In this document: in pieces, positions 60,743 through 64,000 of the stretch
Numbering within the stretch: position 1 is the first letter of the stretch
Layout: the number at the start of each line of letters is the position of its first letter
Source of the DNA: Isoperla grammatica
Lineage: Eukaryota > Arthropoda > Insecta > Plecoptera > Perlodidae
NCBI GenBank assembly: GCA_945910005.1
Contig: OX246746.1
Coordinates: 28,056,637 to 28,120,636, forward strand
Reading direction: 5' to 3'
Length of the DNA stretch: 64,000 nt
The notes under the pieces: model-generated
The model's database searches: none
What the model was told of the DNA's origin: nothing
The model's input: only the letters and a program-made list of their open reading frames with translations
Position numbers and translations under genes: made by a program

Positions 60743-63700
60743 CTATAAAACACTTATGAAAGACAAATCGCAATGGGCCATTTGATAAAGATGGTGTGCC
60801 TATATTCAGGGTTGTTCAGCGGGCAGATATACATTGGCAACTTTATGTAGAGATTGCGTACAGTACAGACTTCAACGTAAACTCACAATTTTATATGGAA
60901 TAGCCCATCAGGGGGGGGGGGGGGGGGTCGTTAACTGTGTATAATATGGACCAACCCACACTGCACGTACCCCGTTCAATGTGAAGTCGGATGGGTCTCC
61001 ACTTGACCCTTTTCCTCCGACCGAACCGAGCGAGCAAGACCGAATTCTGTTAGTCAAGACATGTGTGTCTCCGGGTACCATACACAGAAAACCTACGACC
61101 AAAATAATGAATCTAGAAATGCAATATTTCGAATGCTGATCAGCACTCTTCGACAGCTGTTGTTGATAGTTGGTGATAGCCTGTCAAAGATTGCTGGTCA
61201 GCACTTTTGAGCCGTCATAGCAACGACTTCATCATTGAAAAAATGAGCTAAGTTCAGAATTCACCAAACCTTTTAATCGGCCGATTTACTGATCTCGGAT
61301 TGGTTACCATGGTTTCAACAAACCTTAGTCTACATACAAAATGCATGGTTTCTTCTACCGGGAGCCATTTTTGATCTCCGATTAACAGAAAATCGCCGGA
61401 TTAAAGTTTGGTGAAACAGGCCTTAAGAATAACAAATAATGACAGAACTATCGATTATCTGTCTCGGTTCACGCACAGAAACTAGATTAACAAATGCGGT
61501 AAACGCGCGTACAGCTTTCATGTGATTGGTTCTCGCAAAAAGAGGTATTATTTTGATTGGCTGGACTAGAATCTGGATATAAGGCTAAGGTTAGAAGTTA
61601 AAACTTAAAAGTAAGTTATCTTTTCTTAGACATAGCGCAAGTCATTAGCCTTGTCACTATCTGAAATTTCATGTGAACGCTAGTATACACATTTCCATAA
61701 GTTTAACTTCCAACAATTATTCTGTCTTAGGAAAGTGTGAGAAGTGGGTGGACAACAAACTTTCCAAATTTTTATTTTGTTAAGTCTTTTTGTCTTGACA
61801 AAATCATGTTATTTTAATTGTAGTGGCCCTTCAACCGCAATGGTTTGTCTCTTCGGAGCTATTCGTCATTATGGAGCTCCACATAATCACAAGTCCTTAA
61901 ATGTCAAGTATGACACTTTCTGCTATGGTCACGCCTGGCAGCACAATCGACATCACTCTTGAGAACTTATGCAGTATATGCAGAACTTATGCAGTCAGTC
62001 ATAACTCATAATACAAGACTACTTTAGGGCTAAGGAATGTTATTTTGCACATTTTCTGTTTAATAGTTTTATTATTTCTTGGTATCGAGATATTTTTTTT
62101 TGCGTTTTAGGTTTTAGATTCTAAATCTGTGAACATGTATTTTTGAGGACGCTACAAAATGCTAATTTTACACACAATAAAATAAGATGTTCCTATTAAA
62201 TTCCTATACGCCCTACACAAGTTGTTCAATGGAGCAGCCAAATGAGTTCGGTATACTGTATATAATAGTATAGATAGATACTTATCCCTCCGCCGATACT
62301 AATAATATCTTAACCGTAAAATATCGTTAAAGGATCGAATGCAGTCAAGCTTAGACTAGCTGGTTCAAAGAAATGACGACGATGGCATTCTTGTCAAGAA
62401 CTTCCTCTCCCCCCCCCCCCCCCTCATATCGATAGCGGGGTGGGAGGGTGCAATGCCATCCTATGTTTTCATATGGAATTACCACCATCTGTGCCGGTTT
62501 CCTCCAGTGATGCTGATGTTTTTTCGCACAGATGTCAAAATATTTTTGTTAGTGGTAAAACCAATACCGCTGTAGAACCTCTTCGGCCGAAGCTTCCGGT
62601 TCACTAGTTGACTCCATCCCCTGACTGAATGGCTGTTTCACTCGCGGTTACGATATGCACAGAAAAAGCTGCCGGTTTTTCTTCAACAGTATTGTGATGA
62701 TGATAATAATAATAATAGTTTTACATGTAGAACTCGTTTTAGCACCGGAATGAAAACTATATCATGGATGGCATCGTTTACATGACTGTTGTACCCAAAT
62801 AGATTCCAAGTTGATTTTTTTTTCTAAGACCGACATAATCTTAGGTTATTTAGTATTCTTTCTTACGAATGTTTCTTTGTTCCAATAAATATTCCTGTTT
62901 TTCAAATGTTTTCATTTAGATCTATGAAAAAATTAAATAAAACAATTTAAAAAACGGAAATAAATAATGAAACAATGAAACATTATCAATCAAGACACTC
63001 AATTCTCTATAAGGATTACTTATTTCTTTTACTTTGTGACAAGTTAGGGCATATAAAGCTATTTTAACATGCATACATCACGGGCTCTGCAAGGTAGGTG
63101 GCCGTCGGAATTTAGCCCTAGAACCCCGAGTTCTAAACAATAAATGGCGGCCTTATATCGTTGATAGCGGCCATGTTTGTCGGATGGTTGATGATAGAAC
63201 GCTGGGCAATACTTTGGGCTGTGGAAGTAATTCAAATGGTTTCGAATGAAGATTGCTCGTAATTTGCTTTGATCTTTCACCATCGATCTCCCCCCCCCCC
63301 CCCTCCCAACCCCCTCCCGCGCCATTCGATCGGACCTCGGCCCTCGGGGAAGCAATGCTGGACCATTTTGATTTCCTCCTAACATTATCAAAAACGAGCA
63401 TAAGCCATGTAAAGTGTCTGACTGTCTGCCGACCGAAAAACTGCAATTTAAATTCTGTTCGATTTGCATGACGCTCATACATAAAAACCACATCCCTTGG
63501 TAACATATTTTGATATTTTTTTATATTGACGTATGAAGTTTATGATTGCGTATAAATACGCTTACTTATATGCAAGTGGTAAACCGTTAAGGTGAAATAT
63601 TATAATACCAAAATTCAGTTTAAAATGGTGAGCTTTTAAGTGCTGCGATTCTTCAGTGTGAATTTTCCTCAAAAGAATGTCGATAGAATGTCAACAAGTG

Positions 63701-63950
63701 AAAGTCAACATTCTTTGCCCACTATTCTTCATTTGATCCCCTCTGATGCAGGCGCAGATGTTTATGAGATGTATCGACATGAAAGATATATTTTAATTAG
63801 ATAATACAAATATGACTGTTCTCAGTTCAACTAACCGTCTGACCTAACGACTAATTTACATAACCATTACATGAATAACTTTGTATTTATTGTCTTCCCA
63901 CTCAGTACTTATATACAAGTGCTTTAGTTTAAATATGTTACTTATTACTA

Positions 63951-64000
63951 CTAGGAAAACGCTCTGTTTGACGCGTTGATAAGCGAGCGCGTCCATATCT
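63951..64000 (-). mobile_element. Helitron-like element, copy 4 (cut by window end)
   Basis: The last 50 bases start CTAGGAAAACGCTCTGTTTG and match the terminal 50 bases of copies 1 and 2. The rest lies outside the window. Confidence 0.75.

Larger units (their letters stand above)
57433..64000 (+). other. Intron downstream of the juxtamembrane exon (continues past window)
   Basis: The kinase-like exons of the receptor are expected on this side. Reading the + strand I found no glycine-rich loop, VAVK/VKT-type or HRDL/HKDL-type segment, so they probably lie beyond the window. Contents are a 23-bp pyrimidine array (57492-57744), a Helitron-like copy (58881-59612), CT-rich and poly-G/poly-C tracts (60705-60742, 60911-60927, 62410-62424, 63289-63303) and the start of another Helitron-like copy at the window end. 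Nothing else can be supported. Confidence 0.6.

Noticed and set aside
61744..61962. A 72-codon frame after a possible acceptor (taattgtag, about 61832), considered as the next receptor exon
   Set aside because: In the phase required after 57432 it hits a stop after about 20 codons, and it has no kinase-like motif.

Overview
The window is animal nuclear DNA, most likely from an insect with a large, repeat-rich genome. It is AT-rich, with long introns, consensus GT-AG splice sites, rolling-circle (Helitron-type) elements ending in CTAG, foldback MITEs, tRNA- and 5S-like SINE pieces, minisatellites, many long poly-C/poly-G runs and one 200-base N gap. It has no bacterial-style operons. I cannot name the species. 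The gene content and divergence fit an arthropod, but this is inference.

The one gene I can support is on the + strand. It is a RYK/Derailed/Doughnut-family Wnt receptor (WIF domain, one membrane helix, kinase-like domain), present here as four exons: 29336-29442 and 34503-34633 (second half of the WIF domain), 50276-50450 (stalk and membrane helix) and 57111-57432 (intracellular juxtamembrane region). All exon junctions join in a consistent reading phase (2, 1, 2) and the joined frame follows the RYK order of segments. The signal peptide and first half of the WIF domain should lie upstream, and the kinase-like exons downstream. I could not find either in the window. Introns are about 5.1, 15.6 and 6.7 kb, and the last one runs past the window end.

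Layout: 1-29 kb is non-coding as far as I can tell (upstream intron or intergenic). It holds a 57-bp minisatellite, a degenerate ~100-bp array, several foldback/MITE elements, tRNA-like SINEs, the N gap, a 60-bp minisatellite, a (CATTT)n tract, an 827-bp inverted-repeat transposon, a decayed non-LTR reverse transcriptase 3' end and a tandem triplication carrying a reverse-transcriptase motif. From 29.3 to 57.4 kb lies the RYK-like gene. Its introns hold an (AAT)n tract, a tRNA-derived SINE, a 1.7-kb Helitron-like element, a 78-bp minisatellite, two head-to-tail 0.75-kb Helitron-like copies, a 5S rRNA-like segment and foldbacks. From 57.4 to 64 kb is intron with a pyrimidine-rich minisatellite, a third 0.73-kb Helitron copy and the cut-off start of a fourth.

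The most interesting structure is at 29.1-29.4 kb. The intron/exon junction of the WIF exon is tandemly repeated, giving six near-identical 3' splice sites 42-43 bp apart. The three nearest the exon are in frame with it. Next is the juxtamembrane exon, which is squeezed between a strong foldback palindrome ending about 60 bp upstream and a pyrimidine-rich tandem array starting about 60 bp downstream.
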